From Nitrososphaerota archaeon (GTDB taxonomy: Archaea > Thermoproteota > Nitrososphaeria > Nitrososphaerales > Nitrososphaeraceae): DNA of 28,180 nucleotides. The notes under the pieces are model-generated. The model searched no databases. It was not told the DNA's origin and saw only the letters and a list, made by a program, of their open reading frames with translations. The translations under genes and the position numbers were made by a program. Location: contig VBPR01000117.1 of NCBI GenBank assembly GCA_005877345.1, positions 1 to 28,180 of the forward strand, given 5' to 3'. Positions 1 through 7,848 of this stretch are shown here, one piece after another. The number at the start of each line of letters is the position of its first letter. The stretch's first letter is position 1.

Positions 1-78
1 ATTCCAGAAAAACATTTAATGCGCCCAGAAATATCAGAGTTAATTCTTAAATCAGAAAAACCATTTGTAGTTGAATAA
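1..78 (+). CDS. 3' end of an unidentified protein (partial)
   Basis: An open frame runs from the first base to a TAA at 76-78 and gives about 25 C-terminal residues ending in EKPFVVE. No start lies in the window and the fragment is too short to assign to a family. It is followed after three bases by the TTG of the next gene on the same strand, which suggests that the two are co-transcribed. The tight spacing and the lack of another feature here are the only support that it is real. Confidence 0.5.
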   Translation: MPEKHLMRPEISELILKSEKPFVVE

Positions 79-81
79 ATC

Positions 82-777
82 TTGATAGGACCAGTACAAC
101 TTGGACTAACTGCGGTAGTATTTTTAATAATTTATTCAATGATGTCAATTAATGGACAGAGCACTGTTCATGACGTCATAAAAACAAGGAATTCTGAACG
201 ATTTGTTGTAGATTATGATGCATCTAATAATTACAGAAGATATCCATTAATTTACAATTTCTCAAAAGCTATACCGACCAACTGGCAATTGACTATTCAA
301 AACAATTTATCCTACTTAGATTTAGAAAATGCCAAAACTGTAGTAAAGATTCAAGAACCTCCACCTAGTGAGAAGTTCATAGAATTAGCAATGTTTAGCG
401 AAAAAACTGGAAAATTTTGGGCCGCCGTTAATACAAAAGAATCTGGATATATTAAAGTATATGAACAAGATAGAGACGGATGGTCAAGGGACCAACCAAT
501 TTTCGTAGCTCATGCAAACAATCAGGGTTTAACCATAACTAATGGTAAGAGAATCATAGTTGACAAACTGTCAGTAAATGATTTTATTGTTGGATCAGTT
601 TCAATATATGGTAAAGATGAAGTAAATGATGCAAACAATACAAATGGAGGTACAGTGTCATTCAATATTCTTTTTGGTAATCCTGCTGAATCTCCATTAT
701 ACTATATGCCCTTAATAACGATCATCGCTATTGGAGCAATCGTATTGGTTCTAATTATTAGAAAAAAACGAGATTAG
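82..777 (+). CDS. Membrane-anchored extracytoplasmic protein of unknown function
   Basis: A 231-residue protein with a hydrophobic N-terminal segment (about residues 6-24, GLTAVVFLIIYSM) that looks like a signal peptide or anchor. It ends in a strong transmembrane helix (about 207-227, ITIIAIGAIVLVLII) followed by a basic RKKRD tail. This predicts an N-out, C-in protein with a roughly 180-residue external domain. That domain is rich in beta-type sequence and Asn/Thr, with an NANNTNGG linker before the C-terminal helix, as in many archaeal cell-surface proteins. The TTG start at 82 keeps the whole N-terminal hydrophobic stretch; a start at the internal ATG pair (residues 20-21) would destroy it. 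Its 3' end overlaps the convergent endonuclease III gene by four bases. I do not recognise the family. Confidence 0.75.
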   Translation: MIGPVQLGLTAVVFLIIYSMMSINGQSTVHDVIKTRNSERFVVDYDASNNYRRYPLIYNFSKAIPTNWQLTIQNNLSYLDLENAKTVVKIQEPPPSEKFIELAMFSEKTGKFWAAVNTKESGYIKVYEQDRDGWSRDQPIFVAHANNQGLTITNGKRIIVDKLSVNDFIVGSVSIYGKDEVNDANNTNGGTVSFNILFGNPAESPLYYMPLITIIAIGAIVLVLIIRKKRD

Positions 778-1439
778 GTATTTTTTTTGTAATATTTGCA
801 TAATTTTGTCAAGTGACAAACATTGCACATTGGATTCTTCGGCAAACATATATTTTGACCAAATGTAACAAAAGTTTCATTTACTTGAGTCCAATACTTT
901 CTCTCTATTGATTTTCTTAAGACAATTTCAGTTTCCTCAGGCATTTTGGTATTTACAATTCCAATTCTATTGGAAATTCTATGAACGTGAACATCTACTG
1001 GTATGGCAGGTTTTTTGAATCCGTACACAAGAACACAGTTTGCAGTCTTTCTTCCGACTCCTGGTAATGTCAGGAGGTCACCTAATTTGGATGGAACCTT
1101 GCCATTGTATTTTTCAACTATTATTTGTGATACTTCTTTTATTCTAGCAGCCTTTACGTTATAGAATCCTATTTTCTGAATAGCTTTCTTTAAATCATTC
1201 AAATTTGCTTTAGATAACTCATTAGGATTCTTGAACTCAGTAAAGAGCGATTTAATTACTTTGGTAGTGATTTCGTCCCTAGTTCGTGCTGACAATATAG
1301 TTCCTATCAATATTTTGAAGGGATCACCGTCTTCCTGAATTTGTAAGTTTTTCAGTGTAGTAGGTCTAACAAGATTATTGTTTCGAAGGGTCTTCTGCAT
1401 TAATGTAATTAGCTTGCTGAATTTTACCGTCATATCCAT
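774..1439 (-). CDS. nth: Endonuclease III, base-excision DNA glycosylase/AP lyase
   Basis: A 221-residue HhH-GPD superfamily protein. It removes oxidised pyrimidines from DNA and nicks the abasic site. The helix-hairpin-helix followed by the catalytic lysine is seen as LPGVGRKTANCVLVYGF (about residues 125-141), and the catalytic aspartate lies in VDVHVHRISNR (D about 149). The C-terminus carries the four-cysteine [4Fe-4S] ligand pattern C-x6-C-x2-C-x5-C (CLPKNPMCNVCHLTKLC, about 198-214). Length and motif order are those of bacterial and archaeal Nth. The start is either ATG at 1439 or the ATG two codons on; no clear TATA box decides. It is convergent with the membrane protein gene and shares four bases with its end. 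Confidence 0.95.
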   Translation of the reverse strand: MDMTVKFSKLITLMQKTLRNNNLVRPTTLKNLQIQEDGDPFKILIGTILSARTRDEITTKVIKSLFTEFKNPNELSKANLNDLKKAIQKIGFYNVKAARIKEVSQIIVEKYNGKVPSKLGDLLTLPGVGRKTANCVLVYGFKKPAIPVDVHVHRISNRIGIVNTKMPEETEIVLRKSIERKYWTQVNETFVTFGQNICLPKNPMCNVCHLTKLCKYYKKNT

Positions 1440-1501
1440 AGTATATTATTTCTTATTCTCATTATGAATAACGTTACAAAAAAGTTTTTGAATGCAATTG
1501 A

Positions 1502-2233
1502 CTATCGCTTCTTTTCTTTTATTCTGGCTCTACCTGTTTTTCTGGGAGAAATATTTCCTACTTTTCTTCCAGGCGGGGTTGTCCTTCCTACTGATGATTG
1601 TCGACCTACATGTTGGTGCCGACCACCTCCATGTGGGTGATAAACTGCAGCCATTGCTATTCCCCTCACTTTGGGATAAAGCTTGCCATGTGCAATCATG
1701 TATCTGGCCTTATTTCCTGCTTTGAGAAATGGTTTTTCTTTTCTTCCTGCACCAGAAACAACTCCTATCATTGCCTTGCATTTTTGATTTAAAGTTGTGA
1801 ATTTCCCAGATGGTAATTTTACCGATACACCTTGAGAGGTATGAGAAAATACCACTGCAGAAGATCCAGCTGACTTTACAAGCTTTCCACCATCCCCAAT
1901 GTTCCTCTCTAGATTACAAATAAGGGTACCGTCTGGAATCGATTCTAATGCTAAAATGTTATTTGGTTTAAAATCAACATTATTTCCAATTTGGATTTTT
2001 TCTCCAACTTCCATTCCATCAGGAGCAGGCAAATAGTTAAATTCTTTATCAAATTGAATTTTAGCCAAGGGTGCATCTCTTCCCCTTTCGTGAACAATGT
2101 CAACTATTGAACCAATTTTTTGTTCAGATGATTGTAAATATGGATATTTGGCGGGTACAATTTTTCCAGTTTTAATGGACTGAAATTGTTTCCCTCCTTT
2201 TCCCCTTCTACGTACTAAAGGTCTCTTGCCCAA
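1502..2233 (-). CDS. rpl2: 50S ribosomal protein L2 (uL2)
   Basis: A 243-residue archaeal/eukaryotic-type L2. It binds 23S rRNA and is essential for subunit association and the peptidyl-transferase centre. The N-terminus (GKRPLVRRRGKGG) and the C-terminal GGGRHQHVGRQSSVGR region with the highly conserved histidines are diagnostic. The start is a TTG at 2231-2233, which gives the expected MGKRPL; no ATG lies nearby. In many archaea this gene sits in the S10 operon with L3, L4, L23, S19 and L22. Here it stands alone between nth and cdc48, so it must have its own promoter in the roughly 240-base gap. An overlapping plus-strand open frame at 1492-1725 is a shadow of this gene. Confidence 0.97.
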   Translation of the reverse strand: MGKRPLVRRRGKGGKQFQSIKTGKIVPAKYPYLQSSEQKIGSIVDIVHERGRDAPLAKIQFDKEFNYLPAPDGMEVGEKIQIGNNVDFKPNNILALESIPDGTLICNLERNIGDGGKLVKSAGSSAVVFSHTSQGVSVKLPSGKFTTLNQKCKAMIGVVSGAGRKEKPFLKAGNKARYMIAHGKLYPKVRGIAMAAVYHPHGGGRHQHVGRQSSVGRTTPPGRKVGNISPRKTGRARIKEKKR

Positions 2234-2461
2234 TACAGCCCAATCAAATTATTGAATATCATCATGATTTTAATCTTTTGGTAGAGTGAAAATTGGAATC
2301 TGTATATTTAGTATAATCCTACAATCAACTCATTTTTTGTCGTAATAATAAGATTCATAGAGCAAGTTTTTTTTACAAAATATGGATAATGTTGGAAATT
2401 AAACTACTTTTATCTGATGTTTGGCTTACCAAGATTTGTGGTGAGTAATCCTCGACAAAGG

Positions 2462-2469
2462 TATAAAGA
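2462..2469 (+). promoter_or_regulatory. TATA box of cdc48
   Basis: TATAAAGA lies 24-31 bases before the GTG at 2493, the spacing expected when transcription starts at the first base of the coding region. It lies too close to the upstream ATG at 2475 to serve that codon in a leaderless message, so it also helps choose the start. Confidence 0.55.
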
Positions 2470-2492
2470 TAGGTATGGTAGTACTTGCTATT

Positions 2493-4661
2493 GTGAGTCA
2501 AAGCACTCTCTCGCTGAAGGTTCTCGAAGCATATACCCGAGACGTAGGTCGTGGAGTGGCTAGAATCGATTATGATTCAATGGACTCGTTAACTGCATCT
2601 ACGGGCGACGTTATAGAAATTCGAGGAAAAAGAAGAACTGTCGCAAAATGTTTACCACTTTATCCTTCTGATGAGGGCAAAGGAATTGTAAGAGTAGATG
2701 GCCTTGTGCGAAACAACGCAGGCGTTGCCATTGGAGACACCGTAATTGTGAGAAAGATAAAAGCTGTTCCTGCAGAAAAGGTAATAGTTGCACCGTTGGA
2801 GGCTATACCACCCATTGACGAACGTTACCTTGCTGATGCACTTGAAAGTGTACCACTGATAAAAGGAGATAATGTCATGGTCCCTTATTTTGGCGGTAGA
2901 CTTACCTTTCAAGTAATAGGAGTAACACCAGCATCAGATGCAGTATTGGTGACTCAGAAAACTATATTTCATATCGCAGAAAAAGGTGAAACCCTTAGAG
3001 GTGTTCCTCAGGTAACCTACGAAGACATTGGAGGGCTAAAGGAAGAAATTCAAAAAGTTAGAGAAATGATAGAGCTGCCATTGAGACACCCTGAAATCTT
3101 TGAAAAATTAGGCATTGAAGCCCCTAAAGGTGTATTATTGTATGGGCCTCCTGGAACAGGAAAAACCCTTCTTGCAAAAGCGGTTGCGAATGAAAGTAAT
3201 GCTCATTTTATAAGTATTTCTGGACCAGAAATTATGAGTAAATTTTATGGCGAATCTGAAGCTCGATTAAGAGAAATTTTCAAGGAAGCAAAAGAAAAGG
3301 CTCCTTCCATAATATTTATCGACGAAATAGATTCAATTGCTCCCAAAAGAGAGGAAGTTACTGGTGAGGTCGAAAGAAGAGTCGTCTCTCAATTATTATC
3401 CCTCATGGATGGACTTGAGGCAAGAGGTAAGGTTATTGTAATTGCGGCAACAAATCGTCCAAATGCTATAGACCCAGCTCTTAGAAGACCAGGAAGGTTC
3501 GATAGAGAGATTGAGATCAAAGTCCCAGATAAGCGTGGAAGGCTGGAAATATTGCAGATTCATACAAGAAATATGCCTCTTGATACCGATGTAGAACAGG
3601 ATAGAATTGCTGCCGTAACACATGGTTTTGTTGGGGCTGATCTTGAATATCTTTGTAAAGAAGCTGCCATGAAATGTCTGAGAAGATTGTTACCTGAATT
3701 AAATTTGGAAGATGAGAAGCTATCTCCTGAAGTCTTAAATAAACTCATAGTCACTAAAGCTGACTTTGATAATGCTGTAAAGGAGGTTACGCCTTCTGCA
3801 ATGAGAGAAGTATATTTGGAATCACCAGATATTCCTTGGTCTGCGATAGGCGGATTAGAGGGTATTAAGCGTGAATTACAGGAAGCTGTAGAATGGCCAC
3901 TAAGATTTCCAGAACTCTATACCAAACTTGGTCATGCTATGCCAAAGGGTCTATTGTTGCACGGTCTATCAGGAACTGGTAAGACACTCTTAGCCAAGGC
4001 TGTTGCCACCGAGTCTGAAGCCAATTTCATTAGTGTAAGGGGACCAGAACTGCTGAGCAAGTGGGTAGGAGAATCAGAACGAGGCATTAGGGAAATTTTT
4101 AGAAGAGCAAGACAGGCGGCTCCATGTGTTGTATTCTTTGATGAAATAGATTCAATAGCCCCAGTTAGAGGAATGGGCGGAGATAGTATGGTTACAGAAA
4201 GAGTAGTGTCACAATTGCTTACAGAACTAGATGGTATCCAGTCACTTTCAGGAGTAGTAGTACTGGCTGCAACAAACAGAGCTGATATTATTGATACTGC
4301 ATTGTTACGACCTGGGAGATTTGATAAAATCTTGTTAGTTCCGTTACCCGATAAATCAGCCAGACTAAAAATATTGGAGATACACAGTAAGGACAAGCCA
4401 CTTGGTTCAGATGTCGACTTGTCCAAAATCGCTGAAATGACGGATGGTTTCAGTGGTGCTGACACCAGCTCTGTCGTTAATACAGCTGTATCATTAGTTC
4501 TACACGAATATCTCGCAAAATATCCCACACCTGAAGAAGCTGCAAAACATGCATCAGAGGCGCATGTAATGATGAGGCATATTGAAGAGGGCGTCAAAAA
4601 GATTAAAGCGCAAAGAGAGGGTAAACCGGGAGAGAAAGTTTCGGTTCAGTACTACAGATAA
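2493..4661 (+). CDS. cdc48: Cdc48/VAT-family AAA ATPase (unfoldase)
   Basis: A two-ring AAA+ ATPase of about 722 residues that unfolds proteins for degradation or disassembly. The N-terminal double-psi barrel (SLSLKVLEAYTRDVGRGVAR) comes first. D1 follows with Walker A GPPGTGKT, Walker B IIFIDEID and arginine-finger region RRPGRFDRE. D2 has Walker A GLSGTGKT, Walker B VVFFDEID and LRPGRFDK. The last three residues, YYR, fit the hydrophobic-Tyr-any (HbYX) motif by which AAA rings dock on the 20S proteasome. I chose GTG 2493 over the in-frame ATG at 2475 because of the TATA box at 2462-2469 and because the resulting SQSTLSLKV start matches the fold. D2 Walker A lacks the usual two prolines but keeps GxxxxGKT. 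Several antisense open frames here are shadows. Confidence 0.96.
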   Translation: MSQSTLSLKVLEAYTRDVGRGVARIDYDSMDSLTASTGDVIEIRGKRRTVAKCLPLYPSDEGKGIVRVDGLVRNNAGVAIGDTVIVRKIKAVPAEKVIVAPLEAIPPIDERYLADALESVPLIKGDNVMVPYFGGRLTFQVIGVTPASDAVLVTQKTIFHIAEKGETLRGVPQVTYEDIGGLKEEIQKVREMIELPLRHPEIFEKLGIEAPKGVLLYGPPGTGKTLLAKAVANESNAHFISISGPEIMSKFYGESEARLREIFKEAKEKAPSIIFIDEIDSIAPKREEVTGEVERRVVSQLLSLMDGLEARGKVIVIAATNRPNAIDPALRRPGRFDREIEIKVPDKRGRLEILQIHTRNMPLDTDVEQDRIAAVTHGFVGADLEYLCKEAAMKCLRRLLPELNLEDEKLSPEVLNKLIVTKADFDNAVKEVTPSAMREVYLESPDIPWSAIGGLEGIKRELQEAVEWPLRFPELYTKLGHAMPKGLLLHGLSGTGKTLLAKAVATESEANFISVRGPELLSKWVGESERGIREIFRRARQAAPCVVFFDEIDSIAPVRGMGGDSMVTERVVSQLLTELDGIQSLSGVVVLAATNRADIIDTALLRPGRFDKILLVPLPDKSARLKILEIHSKDKPLGSDVDLSKIAEMTDGFSGADTSSVVNTAVSLVLHEYLAKYPTPEEAAKHASEAHVMMRHIEEGVKKIKAQREGKPGEKVSVQYYR

Positions 4662-4733
4662 TATCAGTTCCACTACTCTCATTTTCTTTTGGATTTAATT
4701 ATCACAATCTGTGAAGGGAAATAGCAAGCAATC

Positions 4734-5393
4734 CTATTCAGGGCTGTATAGTTTTTCTCTAATGACTTCAAACGCCTTAGCGGCATCATTCATACTTAAA
4801 ATCAAAATTATTTCATTTTGTGAGAAAAAAGCGTTGTACAAAGGAATACGATTGTTGTGCAGTATGGAAAAAACAATTGAGAGTACTTCATATGTATTTT
4901 CTTTATCTGATTGAACAGTAATTGTAATTTTAGAAAGCCCATCTTTTATTTCTCCTGTAGCACCTTCGTTGGATGATTTGAACTTACTTCGAATTTCTTC
5001 TATGTCTTCAGCAAACAGTCGAATTTGCTTGTTACTCCTGAACATATTGTATCCGCTGCCCAATTCAAATATCTCATCTAAGACTCGATAAACCTCATCG
5101 GTTTCATGGAAGTCAATATCAATAATACTGCCCGTGAGAGTCATTCTGACTCTGTCGAAAACTGGGTGATATTTATAGTCAATTTCATCCAAAGAATCCG
5201 TAAATCGTTTTATAGCTACTACAAGGGTATTAATATTAACTTGGGATTTTGTTAGTTTTTCAACTTGCGGTTTAATTTTTTGTGCTAACGCTGTATAGTT
5301 CGCAATACCTGAGCTTAACGCCTGAAAAAATAACGTGTTAGAACTGATTATTTGTTTCACTGCATGTGGTACGGAAAAAGTTTGAGAATACAT
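4734..5393 (-). CDS. ACT-domain-like protein of unknown function
   Basis: A protein of 219 residues from the chosen ATG. The C-terminal third (KITITVQSDKEN, then IVFSILHNNRIPLY and ILILSMNDAAKAFEVIREKL) has the beta-alpha-beta pattern of the ACT domains in aspartokinases and other amino-acid-binding regulators. The middle part (VRMTLTGSIIDIDFHE) could be a second, diverged ACT repeat, and the N-terminal half is helical. There is no catalytic domain, so a ligand-sensing role is inferred, not shown. The frame stays open to an ATG at 5447 (237 residues). The ATG at 5393 has a TATA-like TTTATTA at 24-30 bases upstream and gives a more natural N-terminus. It is convergent with cdc48, about 70 bases away. 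Confidence 0.7.
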   Translation of the reverse strand: MYSQTFSVPHAVKQIISSNTLFFQALSSGIANYTALAQKIKPQVEKLTKSQVNINTLVVAIKRFTDSLDEIDYKYHPVFDRVRMTLTGSIIDIDFHETDEVYRVLDEIFELGSGYNMFRSNKQIRLFAEDIEEIRSKFKSSNEGATGEIKDGLSKITITVQSDKENTYEVLSIVFSILHNNRIPLYNAFFSQNEIILILSMNDAAKAFEVIREKLYSPE

Positions 5394-5578
5394 ACATTTA
5401 ATATATGCTATAAAAGTAATAAACCTTTCTTCAATACCTAAAATCATACTATATGTACTAAAACTTACAAAATGTTAGAACTCATGTTTTGACATGCATG
5501 AATAATTAATATGAGATCAAATTAACGTATATTGTTCTAATGGAGTTGACAATTAGTCTTTTTAAGTAAATCAAAATA

Positions 5579-5872
5579 TTGTCAGCATTGACTAAGCGTG
5601 AATTTATTATAGATAACGGAAGGGAAAAAATTCAGGAATTCGGATATCTCCACAAAAATGTTGCAGTTAAATATCTGATGAAGAGGCGAAGGTCACTTTT
5701 AATGACAAAGAATTTAGAAAAAGTGGAATCTCTTTTTGCTGATCTTCCCAAAAAAATAAGCATAATTGGAAAGCAAATTACACACAATTATGAAGTAAAT
5801 TGGGAAAGACAAGGGATAACCGAATTTGAAGGATCAAGATATGTATTTACTCTCAAGTCACTTGATAATTAA
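5579..5872 (+). CDS. Small conserved-looking protein of unknown function
   Basis: A 97-residue soluble, basic protein that starts with TTG at 5579 or TTG at 5588 (three codons on). The second has a TATA-like TTTTTAAG about 22-29 bases upstream, so it may be the true leaderless start. The N-terminal half is charged and probably helical (GREKIQEFGYLHKN, VKYLMKRRRSLL); the C-terminal half is beta-like (ISIIGKQITHNYEVNW, GSRYVFTLKSL). No signal peptide, cysteine motif or catalytic pattern is visible. It is flanked by gaps on both sides, so it is probably transcribed alone. I do not recognise the family. Confidence 0.6.
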   Translation: MSALTKREFIIDNGREKIQEFGYLHKNVAVKYLMKRRRSLLMTKNLEKVESLFADLPKKISIIGKQITHNYEVNWERQGITEFEGSRYVFTLKSLDN

Positions 5873-6220
5873 CTCAATTATGAAAACAATCATATTTTTC
5901 ACAGGTTAGCAAGATGATTATCTTTTCCATATTGATATTCCTATCAAGTCTTAGTACCATAGAATTCAAATTCCATCAACGCATTGTAACTTTCTTTCAT
6001 TAATTACAAAAATCAATATTTTGATGCTTACTAAAATACAGATATCAATATTTTTGTACTTTTATCATATAACTTTAATTTCCATACAATCCTATCTATA
6101 AACACCAGATTATGAATGTCCAATCATGATTTCAGCAGTTCAAATTATTTAGAAGAGTATTTATAATATGCAAATAAACCAAATAAGCATAACTGTATAT
6201 TCTAAATTTGGTGAAGACAC
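5873..6220. other. Gene-free stretch with a promoter near its right end
   Basis: Roughly 350 very AT-rich bases with no credible open frame or RNA gene. Two near-identical AT-rich 11-mers (ATCAATATTTT) occur at 6012 and 6043. A TATA-like TTTATAATA lies at 6160-6168. It probably starts a message about 25 bases on, leaving a short leader before the TTG at 6221. Otherwise I see nothing in it. Confidence 0.4.
6210..6214 (+). promoter_or_regulatory. Shine-Dalgarno site choosing the TTG at 6221
   Basis: GGTGA lies six bases before the TTG at 6221 and is complementary to the 3' end of archaeal 16S rRNA. It supports this codon as the start of the small winged-helix protein, in contrast with the leaderless starts elsewhere in the window. 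Confidence 0.45.
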
Positions 6221-6430
6221 TTGAAATATCCTATAAGAAATACTGTGTTAGAAAAAATAAAAGAAGTAGGAAATTTGTCAGATAATGAGTTACTGGGTAA
6301 TTTAGAAAAAGATGGGGTTCAAATAACAGGGGCCGATTTAAACAAAACGTTACTCGATTTAGAAATATTTGGATTAGTAAGAGTAAGTTGGTTAACAAAG
6401 GACAAAAGACGAATAGAGCTAGTTACCTGA
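6221..6430 (+). CDS. Small winged-helix-like protein
   Basis: A 69-residue protein whose pattern fits a single winged-helix domain: helix (NTVLEKIKEVGN), second helix (DNELLGNLEKDG), recognition-type helix (TGADLNKTLLDLEIFGL) and a beta-wing (VRVSWLTKDKRRIELV). Such one-domain proteins in archaea are usually DNA-binding regulators or parts of larger complexes; the target is unknown. It is preceded by a Shine-Dalgarno site (6210-6214). It is followed after about 60 bases by the tatD-like gene on the same strand, with which it may share a message. The fold call rests on the hydrophobic pattern only. Confidence 0.65.
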   Translation: MKYPIRNTVLEKIKEVGNLSDNELLGNLEKDGVQITGADLNKTLLDLEIFGLVRVSWLTKDKRRIELVT

Positions 6431-6491
6431 AGGATTTTTTATTTTAAGTAACTTGATTAATTGATAATCTTTTGTCAGGGTATTATCCAAA

Positions 6492-7262
6492 ATGAGCTAT
6501 ATGTTATACGATTCTCATATTCATCTTACTGATACTGTATATGATAATTTTTTGTCGCCAATACTCATAACTTTGAAAGGAATGCGAATAAAAGCATGTT
6601 CTGTAACAGTAAACAATTCGACTTCATTAAAGGCAGTAAAACTTTTTGAGGAAGTGAACATGCATAGTTTTGTCTATAATTTTGTTGGAATCCACCCCCA
6701 ATTCGCAGACGAAAATATTTCAATGTTTGAAGAAATTGTTACCTCAAATCTACACAATATTAATGGAATTGGTGAAATAGGATTAGATCCTGCTTACTAC
6801 AATCAACAAAAAAATACTGAAATATCACAAGTTCAGGTATTTAATAAAATGTTATCTATTGCAGAAACATATGATAAACCCGTTTCAATACATTCTAGAA
6901 ATTCACTAGACCAAATTTTGAATGTCTTGTCGACGTATAACCTGAAAAGAGTATGTCTTCATTGGTTTGATGGAACTCCGCAGCAATTAGAGAAATCTCT
7001 TGCTACGGGCCTGTATATTTCCTACGGTCCGTCCATAGTATATTCAAAGAAAAAACAAAGTCTTCTGAAGTTAACAAATCAAAGTAGGTTACTAATTGAA
7101 ACCGATGGACCAGTAAGATATCCATCATGTTTTAAGAATGTTATTACACTTCCAAGTTCAGCGCTCATGAGTGTCGTAAGAAGCATATCGGAAGTTCTTC
7201 GCTTACCTCCCAAGAACGTGATAGACACACTTGAAAAAAACTCAATTTTATTCCTTGATTAG
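6492..7262 (+). CDS. TatD-family metal-dependent hydrolase (DNase-like)
   Basis: A 256-residue amidohydrolase-fold protein of the TatD family, which acts as a metal-dependent deoxyribonuclease. The metal ligands are visible in order: DSHIHL (residues 7-12), the GEIGLD glutamate, HSR, HWF and the ETDGP aspartate near the C-terminus. The sequence is complete and of ordinary family length. It is diverged from bacterial TatD (for example GEIGLDPAYYN in place of the usual GLDYY), but no key residue is missing. ATG 6492 is the obvious start. It leads a run of plus-strand genes with rps17e, the ubiquitin-like protein and Cgi121, with gaps of 20-60 bases, which suggests one transcription unit. Confidence 0.9.
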   Translation: MSYMLYDSHIHLTDTVYDNFLSPILITLKGMRIKACSVTVNNSTSLKAVKLFEEVNMHSFVYNFVGIHPQFADENISMFEEIVTSNLHNINGIGEIGLDPAYYNQQKNTEISQVQVFNKMLSIAETYDKPVSIHSRNSLDQILNVLSTYNLKRVCLHWFDGTPQQLEKSLATGLYISYGPSIVYSKKKQSLLKLTNQSRLLIETDGPVRYPSCFKNVITLPSSALMSVVRSISEVLRLPPKNVIDTLEKNSILFLD

Positions 7263-7325
7263 TATCTAAATATAGTTACTTGAATAAGGAAGGTATAAAA
7301 TAGCCTTCTTGAATAGTGTCATATA

Positions 7326-7541
7326 TTGAACAGAGTTAAGAAACATTCAACAGAGCTCTTAAACCGATATCCAGATAAATTTAATGTTGATTTTCAACAA
7401 AATAAGAAAATAATAGATGAGATTGCAAAAGTTAATTCGAAAGAATTGAGAAATCAGATAGCCGGTTATATAGCTTCATATATCAACAAGCTAAATAAAG
7501 AACAAAATAAGAAAATTGAACAAGATGTTGACGAGACATGA
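7326..7541 (+). CDS. rps17e: 30S ribosomal protein S17e (eS17)
   Basis: A 71-residue archaeal/eukaryotic ribosomal protein with no bacterial counterpart; it sits in the head of the small subunit. The family core is plain: NRVKKHSTELLNRYPDKF, then NKKIIDEIA, then the signature LRNQIAGYIASYINKL. The C-terminus has a short charged tail (KEQNKKIEQDVDET) beyond the core. The start is TTG 7326, giving the expected N-terminus directly before the conserved N-R-V-K. It is not among other ribosomal genes here but lies between the TatD-like hydrolase and the ubiquitin-like protein. Confidence 0.9.
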   Translation: MNRVKKHSTELLNRYPDKFNVDFQQNKKIIDEIAKVNSKELRNQIAGYIASYINKLNKEQNKKIEQDVDET

Positions 7542-7563
7542 TCACTAGGTAACTGGTAGGAAA

Positions 7564-7815
7564 TTGATTACATTAAAGCTATTAGGCTCCATCAAGAAAT
7601 TTTGTGGTAAAGACCATATTATAATTAATGAAAAGGAACTTATGATATCAAATATATTTTCCATACTTTATCAAAACATTCACAATTCTAATTTTATTGA
7701 TAAAGAGAATCTTTTGATTTTGATTAATGGTGTAGATTTATCAATATGCGGCGTTGATCAAAAAATCAAATCTGGTGACATTGTGACTATTGCGAATCTA
7801 ATTCATGGCGGTTAA
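7564..7815 (+). CDS. MoaD/ThiS-type ubiquitin-like protein (possible SAMP)
   Basis: An 83-residue beta-grasp protein. It opens with the strand-rich ITLKLLGSIKKFCGK, has the central strand NLLILINGVDL, and ends in a free C-terminal Gly-Gly (GDIVTIANLIHGG). A terminal GG is needed for adenylation and thiocarboxylation by an E1-like enzyme. MoaD and ThiS use it to carry sulfur for molybdopterin or thiamine; archaeal SAMPs also attach through it to lysines as a ubiquitin-like tag. Nothing here tells which role applies, since no MoaE, E1-like or thiazole gene is near. The start is TTG at 7564, 22 bases after rps17e; Cgi121 follows 33 bases later. Confidence 0.8.
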   Translation: MITLKLLGSIKKFCGKDHIIINEKELMISNIFSILYQNIHNSNFIDKENLLILINGVDLSICGVDQKIKSGDIVTIANLIHGG

Positions 7816-7848
7816 CTCTATTTAGTAGTTGACAATACTTAGCTTGAC

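Noticed and set aside
3932..4597. Long antisense open frame (221 residues) inside cdc48
   Set aside because: It lies fully opposite the D2 domain, has no recognisable domain, and is rich in Ser/Thr/Leu as expected for a reverse shadow of conserved coding DNA.
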